DNA of 64,000 bases from Chryseobacterium sp. OV279 (lineage in GTDB: Bacteria > Bacteroidota > Bacteroidia > Flavobacteriales > Weeksellaceae): contig NZ_FQUD01000003.1 of assembly GCF_900128945.1 (NCBI RefSeq), positions 434,001-498,000 on the forward strand, read 5' to 3'. Both the position numbers and the translations under genes were made by a program. This document shows positions 23,500 to 32,670 of this stretch, piece by piece; position 1 is the stretch's first letter, and each line of letters opens with the position of its first letter. The notes below the pieces were generated by a model. It saw only the letters and a list, made by a program, of their open reading frames with translations. It was not told the DNA's origin and ran no database searches.

Positions 23500-26108
23500 A
23501 AAGGATATCCGAATGCAATATTCAATGTCGGTTTGAAAGGCTGGAAGTTTTTAAATCTCCATCGGTCACCTTCAGGTTTATTCGGATCATAGATTTTGTA
23601 GGCAAGGTCAACTCTCAGTGTGATATAAGCCACATTTACCCTTAATCCAAATCCGCTTCCTATTCCCATCTGTCCTAAGAATTTATTGAATTTAAACTCA
23701 TCTCCATAACTGTTGTCTTCCCCAGGTTTTCTAATACTCCATGTGTTTCCGATATCGGTAAATACGGCACCTTCATACATTTCATTAAACGGAACCCTGT
23801 ATTCTATATTCGTCGTTAGTTTTAAGTTGTTGGTCATATAGGTACGTACTCTTTCATCAACCTGAGAGTCTGAAGGTCCCAGTCCTCCAAATGCAACCCA
23901 TGCTCTGATGTCATTGGATCCACCGTTGAAATAAGACTTGATAACAGGCATATCCTTAGAGTTCCCGTAAGGAACACCCACACCCACAAACTGACGTAAA
24001 ACCAGCGTCTGGTTTCCATTGAATTTAAAATATTTTCGGGTGTCGATATCAAATTTCACAAACTGAGCATAAGGAATTCCGAAGATGGTTCTCTGAGGAC
24101 TCGCCACAACACCTCCAGCATCCCTTTTTTGGTTGAATATGCTTAAGATATTACCGGCAAGCTCTACTTTTCCGTTAAAATAAAAGGCGTTCGGATAATC
24201 TTTCTTACCAATCTCACTGTACACAAAATTATAGATCATGGAAGAAATGATGATATCCTGTGTCTGTCTGTCTTTATTCACAACAGTTCCTTTGAATGCG
24301 GTCAGAAGATCCAGTCCTTTCTGATCGAGAGTCCCAGGATAAGTAGTATCAGTAATGATTTTTCTTGAAATCTGATCAATCGTTAACTGACCAGAGTTAA
24401 ACTGCTGTTCAAGCTGTGATGATGGCTGAGTGGCAAAATAGCTTGCAAATACATCTTTTCTTATGAGCTCGTCATTGGCAAAATAATCATAATAGGCATC
24501 TTTGTTTTTCGTAAGACTTATCTGGGTATTGAAAAGGGTCAGTCTGTGCGATACCTGATCATTCACATTGGCCTGATAATTCAATCCGGTATTAAAGTTA
24601 ACCCTTCCCAAACCGATATTATTCTGTACCGATGCTCCCAAAAGAATGGAAGAAGTAGGTGTATATCTTTTAGGGAGAAGTTTATAATAATCGAACGGCA
24701 GAAGAAGTCTTGGGAAATTAAGCGAAGCCTGCGCTGAAATTTCGTAAGCGAGTTCTTTCTTATCAATGTTTTTTGTACTTCTTATGGAACCAAATGTTCC
24801 GGAAATGCTGGTCGAAAGGTTTTCTGCCCCTTTGAAAATATTCCTGGTCGTAAGATCAACAGAAGGAGATACCCCAAGATTTAAGAGCTGAGAGTAATTG
24901 ACATCCGTTCCAACTTTAAGTTCGTATTTCGGAAGAGGTTTCAATAAATATAAAACGTCTACAATACTGTCATTAGGAGAAGTTCCTCCACCTCTTCTTA
25001 AGGAATCTCTGGCCTTGAGAATACTGAAGTTATTCATCGCAATGAAATTTCTTTTCGTGAGGTCAAGATTCTTTTGGTCGTACACTTTCTTGCTGTCTAC
25101 GATAACCGCTCTCCATAGGGAAGAAGTCTTGTAGTTGTTGTCCATTTTGTGGAATCTGATTCTTCTTAAACTGTCCTTGATAGTATGTTTGGGAAAATCG
25201 CTCGCCTCATTGACAATCGCTACATCAATATTTCCTATAGTGGCCACTTTGTAAGGGTGATCCGCAGAATCTTTATGGATTTCCAGCGTAAGAGGAACCT
25301 GTTTTTTGCTTTTCAGGGAATCTGCTACGAAATAAACCTCTTCATTGGAGCTGTTGAACCTGTAATATCCGTTTTCACGCATCAGATCTGTAATTCTTGT
25401 TACTTCTTTTTCAAGAACAGTCTGGTCAAGCCTCTGTCCGGATCTTATCAGACTCTTGTCCAGTTTTTGCCAGTAAAGACCTTTTACGGTAGGATCGGTA
25501 ATATTATAGTAGTAATCCTTAATATAGGTAGGATCGTTATGTCTGACGAAATAATTAACGGCCGCTTTTTTAGACGTTGAATCAATGGAATGTTTAACAT
25601 GTACGTCGGCATCCCAAAACCCTCTGTATATCAATCTTTTTTCAATAGATTCTGTACTTTTTTCACTTCTGGTCTGATCCAGAATCACCGGTGGCGTTCC
25701 CCAGCTGTGAAGCAGACGGTCCAGAAACAGTGTTTTACCCACACTGCTTTTCATATTGTATTTAAGGAAAAGCGAATCTCTCAGTTTCTGATTTCTCATC
25801 TCATCCGGATACGTCATGTATTCGTTGAGTAAAGTATCATATTTAGGATTGGCCATATTATAGAATCCTAAAGTCAGCGGAACGAACAGAAGCTGCTTTT
25901 TGTTGGGCTTCTGCTGGACGTAATCCTTCAGTTCTTCATCGATGGATTCTTTCTTATCTTCAAACTCAAAAGTGTTCTTAGTAAGCAGATATTCACCGTC
26001 CGGAACTTTTTTTGTTGTACTGCAGGCATAAAGGAGACCAACAAATGTTGCAAATGAGATAATTTTATAATATTTTTGAGGAGAATTCTTATAATGCTTA
26101 CAGCTCAT
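23496..26108 (-). CDS. tamL: TamL, BamA-like outer membrane lipoprotein
   Basis: 870 aa. Lipobox near residue 29 (FVGLLYACSTTKK), POTRA-like repeats in the first ~400 residues (IDVAIVNEAS..., KYELKVGTDV), and a C-terminal 16-strand-type barrel ending AFGYPF with the terminal Phe of Omp85 proteins. A lipidated Omp85 protein next to a TrmH gene matches TamL of Bacteroidetes, the partner of TamB in outer membrane biogenesis. The start at 26108 overlaps the divergent trmH start; no alternative ATG exists before the lipobox. Confidence 0.88.
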   Translation of the reverse strand: MSCKHYKNSPQKYYKIISFATFVGLLYACSTTKKVPDGEYLLTKNTFEFEDKKESIDEELKDYVQQKPNKKQLLFVPLTLGFYNMANPKYDTLLNEYMTYPDEMRNQKLRDSLFLKYNMKSSVGKTLFLDRLLHSWGTPPVILDQTRSEKSTESIEKRLIYRGFWDADVHVKHSIDSTSKKAAVNYFVRHNDPTYIKDYYYNITDPTVKGLYWQKLDKSLIRSGQRLDQTVLEKEVTRITDLMRENGYYRFNSSNEEVYFVADSLKSKKQVPLTLEIHKDSADHPYKVATIGNIDVAIVNEASDFPKHTIKDSLRRIRFHKMDNNYKTSSLWRAVIVDSKKVYDQKNLDLTKRNFIAMNNFSILKARDSLRRGGGTSPNDSIVDVLYLLKPLPKYELKVGTDVNYSQLLNLGVSPSVDLTTRNIFKGAENLSTSISGTFGSIRSTKNIDKKELAYEISAQASLNFPRLLLPFDYYKLLPKRYTPTSSILLGASVQNNIGLGRVNFNTGLNYQANVNDQVSHRLTLFNTQISLTKNKDAYYDYFANDELIRKDVFASYFATQPSSQLEQQFNSGQLTIDQISRKIITDTTYPGTLDQKGLDLLTAFKGTVVNKDRQTQDIIISSMIYNFVYSEIGKKDYPNAFYFNGKVELAGNILSIFNQKRDAGGVVASPQRTIFGIPYAQFVKFDIDTRKYFKFNGNQTLVLRQFVGVGVPYGNSKDMPVIKSYFNGGSNDIRAWVAFGGLGPSDSQVDERVRTYMTNNLKLTTNIEYRVPFNEMYEGAVFTDIGNTWSIRKPGEDNSYGDEFKFNKFLGQMGIGSGFGLRVNVAYITLRVDLAYKIYDPNKPEGDRWRFKNFQPFKPTLNIAFGYPF
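26048..26078 (+). promoter_or_regulatory. Promoter of the TrmH gene
   Basis: TTG (26048-26050) and TATTTTTG (26071-26078) are 20 bp apart. The predicted start near 26085 excludes the ATG at 26076 and favours ATG 26094. The promoter lies inside the first codons of the divergent tamL gene. Confidence 0.7.
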
Positions 26109-26819
26109 ACAATAAAAATTTTACAGTCTTTAGATAAAAAGAAGTTCAGACAAAAATACAATTTGTTTTTGGTTGAAGGTAATAAAATCATTTGTGAACT
26201 TCCTCAATCTAATTTTAAAGTTAAAGAAATATTTTCTACCGATCCGCAAAAACTGGACCGTACTGATGTGCCCATTATTCAGATCACTGAAAATGAGCTG
26301 AAAAAAATCAGCTTCCTTAAAACGCCTAAAGATTCTGTAGCAGTCTGTTATCTGCCTGAAGATGAAAAAATGGATGATAAGGATGTTCAGTTGGTTCTGG
26401 ATGGAATTCAGGATCCGGGTAATCTGGGAACCATTATCCGTCTGGCAGACTGGTTCGGAATAGAACAGGTTATCTGCAGTGAAGATACGGTGGATGTGTA
26501 CAACCCAAAAGTGATTCAGGCCACGATGGGCTCTTTCACGAGGGTGAATATCATTTATACTGATCTTGTGGAATATCTTTCGAAAACGGAGAATGTCAAT
26601 ATCGGAACCGATATGGAAGGAGAAAATATTTATACTTTCGAAAAACCGAAAAAACTGAATCTTATTCTCGGAAACGAAGGAAACGGAATGCGTCCGGAAA
26701 CAGAAAAACTCCTTAATCAATGCATCACCATTCCAAGATTTGGAAAATCGCAGTCTACAGAAAGCTTAAATGTTTCTATGGCAGCGGGGATTATTTTGGG
26801 GCAGTTATTTTCTAGATAA
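26094..26819 (+). CDS. TrmH/SpoU-family RNA 2'-O-methyltransferase
   Basis: 241 aa from ATG 26094. An N-terminal substrate-binding region of the SpoU kind (QKYNLFLVEGNKII) is followed by the trefoil-knot SPOUT domain. Its three motifs are visible: LDGIQDPGNLGTIIR, LILGNEGNGMR, and IPRFGKSQSTESLNVSMA with the AdoMet-binding knot. It methylates rRNA or tRNA ribose in the cytoplasm; RlmB is the nearest well-known relative, but the target is not certain. Confidence 0.93.
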   Translation: MLTAHTIKILQSLDKKKFRQKYNLFLVEGNKIICELPQSNFKVKEIFSTDPQKLDRTDVPIIQITENELKKISFLKTPKDSVAVCYLPEDEKMDDKDVQLVLDGIQDPGNLGTIIRLADWFGIEQVICSEDTVDVYNPKVIQATMGSFTRVNIIYTDLVEYLSKTENVNIGTDMEGENIYTFEKPKKLNLILGNEGNGMRPETEKLLNQCITIPRFGKSQSTESLNVSMAAGIILGQLFSR

Positions 26820-26824
26820 GCAAT

Positions 26825-26897
26825 AAGGAATTAGGGCTTAGGGAGTATAAAATTTAGTGTATAAAACTATTTCCTTAATCCTAAGCCCTAATCCCTT
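26825..26897. terminator. Long bidirectional hairpin between convergent genes
   Basis: Arms AAGGAATTAGGGCTTAGG (26825-26842) and CCTAAGCCCTAATCCCTT (26880-26897) pair over 18 positions with one mismatch, with a 37-nt AT-rich loop. The right arm overlaps the stop codon of the minus-strand gene. It may be a dispersed intergenic repeat used as a terminator. Confidence 0.6.
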
Positions 26898-27393
26898 AAA
26901 TTAATTGTTCCAGACTCGAAACACTTTTATTCTTCTGATATACTTCCAGCTTCTTTCTGACATATTTCAGGGCAATAGGAGCGAGGTAGATCATGGCCGC
27001 ACCGAGAAGTTTTTTCTTCCAGTTCGGGCTTTTCATGTTCTTTTTGGCATAGTTTCCTACAAAAGCAGTGATTCCCAGTTTAATCAGACTGTCTGTCACA
27101 TTGCCGCCTAAAGCTGTACTGGCAATGCCTACTGCCGTATTTTTATTGATGAACATATCCTTGACTTCAGAAGTCAGCTGCCTGGCAATAACGTCTTTTC
27201 GCAGAACTACTTTTTCATCACCGTCTTCATCTACTTTTTCTTGCAGATATTGGTCTGTAAGGCCATTGGTGAAAGCACTCAGGCTCTCTTTTGTGTTTTT
27301 AAAAGTGAGTAAATTTTCCAGATCACTGATTTCGCCTTGGAGCAGTTTTTTCTTTCTTCTCAGTTCTTCGATGCTTTCGTATTTTCTGCCCAT
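26896..27393 (-). CDS. Unknown protein of the envelope operon
   Basis: 165 aa. The N-terminal third is a predicted coiled coil (YESIEELRRKKKLLQGEISDLENLL). The middle is charged, and the C-terminal part has a weakly hydrophobic stretch (LGAAMIYLAPIALKYVRKKL) that may associate with the membrane. I do not recognise a family. It lies 3 bp downstream of the holin-like gene and close to the YtxH gene, all on one strand, so the three probably work together at the cytoplasmic membrane. Confidence 0.8.
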   Translation of the reverse strand: MGRKYESIEELRRKKKLLQGEISDLENLLTFKNTKESLSAFTNGLTDQYLQEKVDEDGDEKVVLRKDVIARQLTSEVKDMFINKNTAVGIASTALGGNVTDSLIKLGITAFVGNYAKKNMKSPNWKKKLLGAAMIYLAPIALKYVRKKLEVYQKNKSVSSLEQLI

Positions 27394-27396
27394 AGC

Positions 27397-27705
27397 TTAA
27401 TGATTTAAAAATTTAATAACCTGATCTGCGACCATATTGACAAGCTTATTTTTAAAAGCAATAATAAATGCCATTACGATCACATAGAATCCAGCAACAA
27501 TCAGGAATCCGTAAGACGTATTATCCAACGCTTTACCGATAAGAAATGCGATTCCAAAATTAAAAAGGATAATAAAAAAAGTAAAAGCAACTAGCAGCAC
27601 TACAAAGTAGGTAATGAGCCCTGCAGAAAGAGAAGATTTTTCAGTAGCTTCAATTTTCAGAAGATCTATTCTCTTTGATGCATATTCTTTAATAGTCTCT
27701 ATCAT
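27397..27705 (-). CDS. Phage holin-like / YqjE-type (DUF1469) membrane protein
   Basis: 102 aa. A short amphipathic start (ETIKEYASKRIDLLKIEATEK) is followed by two membrane segments (about 33-55 and 65-88) and a basic tail, the layout of the YqjE/Holin-X group. Despite the name these are chromosomal membrane proteins, often beside YtxH- or ElaB-like proteins and stress-induced. There is no phage context. It is the middle gene of a three-gene set. Confidence 0.85.
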   Translation of the reverse strand: MIETIKEYASKRIDLLKIEATEKSSLSAGLITYFVVLLVAFTFFIILFNFGIAFLIGKALDNTSYGFLIVAGFYVIVMAFIIAFKNKLVNMVADQVIKFLNH

Positions 27706-27723
27706 TGTTTTTTTTTAAAGTTA

Positions 27724-27756
27724 CAAAAAAAGGAACTTTCACACAAAAAGTTCCTT
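27724..27756 (-). terminator. Terminator after the YtxH gene
   Basis: On the minus strand the stem is AAGGAACTTT / AAAGTTCCTT followed by a run of T. It lies 29 bp past the YtxH stop, so the holin-like and unknown genes downstream are expressed by read-through or from their own promoter. Confidence 0.8.
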
Positions 27757-27784
27757 CCCATAATTTACTCAAAAAATAAACTAT

Positions 27785-28135
27785 TTATTTTTTAAGATCG
27801 TTCAGTTCTGCTTCTACATCCTTTACTACGTCTGCAGTTTTGGAAACAATCTGATCTTTGTATTTATCGTATCCGTCTTTTACCGTATGGGCTACATTAC
27901 TTGCTGTGTCCTTAAAAGTAGAAGAGATGTTACTGTACTGATCTTTTACTTTTTCAGAAACCTCGCCGTATTTGTTTTTAGCCTGGTCTTTTAGGTCACC
28001 TGCTTTATCTTTGATTTTTTTTCTTGTTTCTTTACCTTCTTCAGGCGCATAAAGCATTCCTAAGATTACACCTGCTGCAGCTCCTGCTAGAAGTCCTGCC
28101 AATATACCTGCTGTATTTTTTCCGTTTTTAGACAT
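27785..28135 (-). CDS. YtxH domain-containing protein
   Basis: 116 aa. An N-terminal glycine-rich membrane segment (GILAGLLAGAAAGVILGMLYAPEEG) is followed by KETRKKIKDKAGDLKDQAKN and a long lysine-rich helix of repeating 11-residue type, as in YtxH and LEA-like stress proteins. It is anchored in the cytoplasmic membrane with the helix probably cytoplasmic. The family is associated with general stress in Bacillus. First gene of the small envelope set. Confidence 0.9.
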   Translation of the reverse strand: MSKNGKNTAGILAGLLAGAAAGVILGMLYAPEEGKETRKKIKDKAGDLKDQAKNKYGEVSEKVKDQYSNISSTFKDTASNVAHTVKDGYDKYKDQIVSKTADVVKDVEAELNDLKK

Positions 28136-28232
28136 TTTTTAGCTTTTTTAATAGTTAATAAATATTAGTTTTTTACTGGGTCAAAATGTACAATTTGTAT
28201 ACCAAAGGGGGTATAGTGGCTATTAAAAAGTG

Positions 28233-28907
28233 TTAAATCTTTTTGATGTGAGATAGAATCAGATCTATCGTTTCGTCTTTTGTAAGGGCTGTATTGTCGA
28301 TGATAATGGCGTCTTCAGCCTGCTTTAATGGGGCGATTTCCCTTTCACTGTCGATCTTGTCGCGATCTATAAGATTTTGTTTTACCTGCTCTCTGTCTGC
28401 CTGAATTCCCAGGCCTGCCAGTTCAAAATATCTTCTGTTCGTTCTTTCGTCAATACTGGCAGTCAGAAAGAATTTATAGTCCGCATTTGGCAGAACTACT
28501 GTCCCTATGTCACGTCCGTCCATAATAATGCCGCCTTTTTCTGCCAGCGAACGCTGTGAATGAAGCAGGAAATCCCTTACTTCTTTCTGTTTGGCCACAA
28601 TACTTACATTATCGGAAACTTCGTTGGTACGGATCTGCTTTGAAATATCAATATGATTAAGGTAGAGCACCAGCTCGCCTTCATTGTTTCTGAATTCAAG
28701 CTCGATCTGGTCTAAAGAAGAAAACAGTTCCTGAAGATTGATAGAATCACCTCCGTTCATGCAGTTCTGTAATGCAAACCACGTAACTCCCCTGTAAAGC
28801 GCGCCGGTATCCAGGTGTATAAGGCCCAGTTTCTCGGCAATAACTTTAGAGATTGAACTTTTTCCGGTAGACGAGTACCCATCGATAGCTATTACAGGTT
28901 TTTTCAT
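28233..28907 (-). CDS. cmk: (d)CMP kinase
   Basis: 224 aa, typical size. P-loop IDGYSSTGKSSISK near residues 7-20 (S-S in place of the commoner P-A-G-S-G), LDTGALYRGVTW, the DGRDIGTVVLPNADYKFFLTA segment, and REIAPLKQAEDAIIIDNT at the C-terminal side. It phosphorylates CMP and dCMP with ATP in the cytoplasm. It is 82 bp downstream of porQ, a neighbourhood seen in many Flavobacteriia. Confidence 0.95.
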   Translation of the reverse strand: MKKPVIAIDGYSSTGKSSISKVIAEKLGLIHLDTGALYRGVTWFALQNCMNGGDSINLQELFSSLDQIELEFRNNEGELVLYLNHIDISKQIRTNEVSDNVSIVAKQKEVRDFLLHSQRSLAEKGGIIMDGRDIGTVVLPNADYKFFLTASIDERTNRRYFELAGLGIQADREQVKQNLIDRDKIDSEREIAPLKQAEDAIIIDNTALTKDETIDLILSHIKKI

Positions 28908-28989
28908 ACCGCAAATTTCAAGATTTTTTTTAAAAAATCAAGGGAACGCAGAAAAAATTTCTTTATTATTCTTAAAGATTATGGTTGAG

Positions 28990-29982
28990 CTACTCTCCAG
29001 CGTGGCTGCTAAGGTCCATAGAAACTCCTATCTGGTTCACATTGGAAGAGTTGTGGTAGCGGATATGGGCATAATCTATACGGAATCTTCTTAGCTTAAT
29101 TCCGAATCCTCCTGAAAGCCCTGAAAAGTTTCTCTGATCTGCCACAGCAAGCTCATTTCCTCTTTTCGCATTATATCCAAGCCTTATATTAAAGCCTTTT
29201 TCGGGAAAAAGTTCAGCGCCCACAGAAAAGTGGTCTGCCAGTTTTCTTCCGAAGCCTACTTCCTGTCCGTTTACATTATATTCCTGCGAAATATCGAACT
29301 GCTGAAGATCGTGAGCAGTAATGGTAATGGCAAGCGGTATCGCTTTTAGAATTCTGGTGTAACCCATATCTATCCTGAAGGGAAGGTTTTCTCTGGTTCC
29401 GTTAAAAGATTTCAGCTGAAAACCGAAATTTCTCATCACAAGAGAAAGGGCTTCTTTGTTCTTTTTATTATGGTAGGTAATTCCTGCAGTTCCGGAAACT
29501 GCGGAAGATGTATAGTTGTCTATTTTTGAAGTGATGAAATTGATGCCTCCACCAATCGTCCAGTCTTCTTCAAACTGGTAGGCATAGCCTGCACCAATCG
29601 CTACATCTGAAGCTTTAAAATCTCCGTTTTGCTCACCGCTTTCGTCGGTTCTGGGAGTGCTTCCGTAGGTCATGTATCTGGCATTCACAGTGGCCATATG
29701 CCCGTTGTCGAAATCTCTTGCGTAGGCGATGGTACCATACTTAGAGTCGGCAAGGTAAGCTGTGGCATTCACGGAAAGCTGTTTGTCTGAATCTCTGTTT
29801 AAAAGGGACGGGTTTGCAATAGCAAAGGAAACATCATGGTCTCTGACGGAAATTGCATCGCCACCCAGAGCAGCCTGTCGGGCAGATACAGGGATGTTTA
29901 AGAAAGGATAAACATTTGTTCCTGTTTGCGCATAAGAAACAATTCCTGACAGAAATAATGAAAAAATGACAATTTTCTTCAA
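28990..29982 (-). CDS. porQ: Type IX secretion system protein PorQ
   Basis: 330 aa. Signal peptide (MKKIVIFSLFLSGIVSYAQ), then the PorQ/PorV-type start TNVYPFLNIPVSARQAALGGDAISV and a beta-barrel with strands such as SVGAELFPEKGFNIRLGYNA. PorQ is an outer membrane component linked to PorZ in the attachment of type IX-secreted proteins. No other T9SS gene lies in the window, which is usual because T9SS genes are scattered. Confidence 0.92.
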   Translation of the reverse strand: MKKIVIFSLFLSGIVSYAQTGTNVYPFLNIPVSARQAALGGDAISVRDHDVSFAIANPSLLNRDSDKQLSVNATAYLADSKYGTIAYARDFDNGHMATVNARYMTYGSTPRTDESGEQNGDFKASDVAIGAGYAYQFEEDWTIGGGINFITSKIDNYTSSAVSGTAGITYHNKKNKEALSLVMRNFGFQLKSFNGTRENLPFRIDMGYTRILKAIPLAITITAHDLQQFDISQEYNVNGQEVGFGRKLADHFSVGAELFPEKGFNIRLGYNAKRGNELAVADQRNFSGLSGGFGIKLRRFRIDYAHIRYHNSSNVNQIGVSMDLSSHAGE

Positions 29983-30000
29983 TTCAATTTATAATTAATG

Positions 30001-30030
30001 CAAAAATAATCCTTTTTCGTACTTATCAAA
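30001..30030 (-). promoter_or_regulatory. Promoter of porQ
   Basis: On the minus strand TTTG (30030-30027) and TATTTTTG (30008-30001) are 18 bp apart. The transcript would start near 29994, about 12 nt before the ATG. Confidence 0.7.
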
Positions 30031-30087
30031 ATATTTCTGACATTATTTCTACGTAAATATTTTTCTTTTTTCAATATTTTTAATGAT

Positions 30088-30095
30088 TATATTTG
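30088..30095 (+). promoter_or_regulatory. Candidate -7 box of pyrH
   Basis: TATATTTG fits TAnnTTTG. The upstream element is only a T-run (30066-30070), so this is moderate. The leader would be about 45 nt. Confidence 0.45.
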
Positions 30096-30139
30096 CAAAA
30101 TCAAATTTCGGAGAAAATAGCTCCGGTAAAGCTTATTAA

Positions 30140-30856
<717 letters not shown>

Positions 30857-31010
30857 GGAGCAGGGGGAGATTAGAGGTGATTGAAGATTTAAATATTTAA
30901 TGATTTAAAAATTAAAAGATTCAGAAATTACCCATAGCTTATTACTCATTACCATACCTTATTATTCATCATTTATAAAAATGTGTAACTTATCAAATTT
31001 TAACTATATA

Positions 31011-31565
31011 ATGGAAGAATTAGATCTTATATTAGAATCTGTAAAGCAGGACATGGAAGGCGCTATAAAGCACTTGGATCATGCATTTCAAAGAATTAGA
31101 GCAGGGCGTGCTTCTACGTCAATGGTTCAGGATGTAATGGTAGAATATTACGGAGCTCCGACTCCTATCAACCAGGTGGCCAATGTTTCTGTGCCGGATG
31201 CAATGACCATCTCTATTCAGCCTTGGGACAGAACGGCTATTGGTGCTATTGAAAAAGCTATCATCAATTCAAACCTTGGTTTTGCACCTTCTAATAACGG
31301 GGAAAATATTATTCTTAATGTTCCGCCTTTAACAGAGGAAAGAAGAAGAGAACTGGCGAAACAGGCTAAAGTAGAAGCTGAAAACACAAAAATTACTGTA
31401 AGAAATGCAAGACAGGATGGTTTGAAAGAACTTAAAAAACTGGAAGGTGTTTCTGAAGATGTAGTAAAAGGCGTGGAAGACGAAATCCAGGGTTTTACAG
31501 ACAAATATGTAAAGCTTTGCGACGAGCATCTTAAGACGAAAGAGGCTGAAATTATGAAAGTATAA
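31011..31565 (+). CDS. frr: Ribosome recycling factor
   Basis: 184 aa from ATG 31011 (MEELDLILESVKQDM), which gives the standard RRF length; the frame extends up to 30981 with ten non-conserved residues. Conserved segments are RIRAGRAS, VEYYGAPTPINQVANVSVPD, ISIQPWD and PPLTEERRRELAKQAK. It splits the post-termination ribosome together with EF-G. It is followed by a good terminator. Confidence 0.97.
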   Translation: MEELDLILESVKQDMEGAIKHLDHAFQRIRAGRASTSMVQDVMVEYYGAPTPINQVANVSVPDAMTISIQPWDRTAIGAIEKAIINSNLGFAPSNNGENIILNVPPLTEERRRELAKQAKVEAENTKITVRNARQDGLKELKKLEGVSEDVVKGVEDEIQGFTDKYVKLCDEHLKTKEAEIMKV

Positions 31566-31585
31566 TTTTCAACTTTTCAATATAT

Positions 31586-31624
31586 AAAGCACCTGTTAAT
31601 TTTTTACAGGTGCTTTTATTTTTT
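31586..31624 (+). terminator. Terminator after frr
   Basis: Stem AAAGCACCTGT / ACAGGTGCTTT (31586-31596 and 31606-31616), 9-nt loop, then a T-rich tail reaching the end of the convergent PhzF gene. Confidence 0.85.
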
Positions 31625-32525
31625 ATACTAAAATGGTGGTTTTGAAAATGGCAACCGCATTGCCTTTGATCTGTATCTGTTCTGGCTTTCCATGATTCAC
31701 CGTTACTTTCACATTCACTGTTCCCAGACGGTTGATCTGCTCACCCTGCCTGCCATTAAATTCAAAATAATCATTCTGATATTTGACCAGTTTATTTTGA
31801 ACCAGATATCCGCCCAAAGGACCGTTTGCATTTCCGGTGACGGGATCTTCTGTAATTCCTATGGCTGGAGCAAACATTCGTCCGTAGGTCAGAACATCTT
31901 CACGGTCAGAGTCAAATGTAAATACAAAATATCCATTGCATCCAATTTCAGAGCTTAACTGCGTCAGAGCGCTCATATCCGGTTGAAATTCATTCAATGT
32001 TTTTCTACTGTTAATACCGATCATCACTTTTGAATGGCCGGTAGATGCAATTTGTATAGGGCAGTTTTCTTCAAGGTCAGAAACTTTAAGGTTCAATGCG
32101 GAAAGCAATTTTTGGGTTGTGATCTCATCAAACTCCGGGCTTAGTGTAAAAGCAGCCTGCGTCATCGTGATCTGGTAATCATCATCTGATTTTTCAATTT
32201 CGATAGGAAGGATTCCAATTTGAGTATTGATCTTTAAAACACAGGATTCAAGATGGTCTTCCACTGCTTTGGCATACAGCGCAGCAATCGTCGCATGTCC
32301 GCATGAAGGAACTTCTATGGATGGGGTGAAATAGCGAACCGTATAATCGCTTTCAGCATCTGTAGGAGAAAAAATAAAAGCGGTTTCTGAATTATTGAGT
32401 TCCCGGGCTATCGCCTGCATATTTTCATCATTGAGTCCGTCTGCATTCAGAACAACACCGGCTGGATTTCCTTTGAATTTTTCCGTGGTAAAAGAGTCTA
32501 TCTGATAAATTAGTATTTTCTGCAT
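31623..32525 (-). CDS. PhzF-family isomerase/epimerase
   Basis: 300 aa. The diaminopimelate-epimerase-like two-lobe fold shows as YQIDSFTTEKFKGNPAGVVL at the start, NNSETAFIFSP, the glycine-rich CGHATIAALYA, and EDPVTGNANGPLGGYL in the second lobe. The catalytic Glu is in NSETAF. There are no phenazine genes in the window; most chromosomal PhzF homologues have unknown substrates. Cytoplasmic, transcribed alone. Confidence 0.93.
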   Translation of the reverse strand: MQKILIYQIDSFTTEKFKGNPAGVVLNADGLNDENMQAIARELNNSETAFIFSPTDAESDYTVRYFTPSIEVPSCGHATIAALYAKAVEDHLESCVLKINTQIGILPIEIEKSDDDYQITMTQAAFTLSPEFDEITTQKLLSALNLKVSDLEENCPIQIASTGHSKVMIGINSRKTLNEFQPDMSALTQLSSEIGCNGYFVFTFDSDREDVLTYGRMFAPAIGITEDPVTGNANGPLGGYLVQNKLVKYQNDYFEFNGRQGEQINRLGTVNVKVTVNHGKPEQIQIKGNAVAIFKTTILV

Positions 32526-32670
32526 TTTTAAGATTAAAATCGAAGTATAAATATACCTAAGACTTTTCGTTCACTAATTGACATTTGACAATTTCAGAAA
32601 TAAAAAATTTTAGGATAAGTTTGAGAAAATAATTGATTTAAATGAATGTTTTGAAAGTATGTGAGTTTCT

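Noticed and set aside
27397..27705. Holin of a prophage
   Set aside because: The protein is of the chromosomal YqjE/Holin-X type and no phage structural, lysis or integrase genes are nearby.
28198..28215. TATACC-AAAGG-GGTATA inverted repeat as terminator of cmk
   Set aside because: Stem is only six pairs with no T-run; it could be an operator for the YtxH gene but nothing else supports it.
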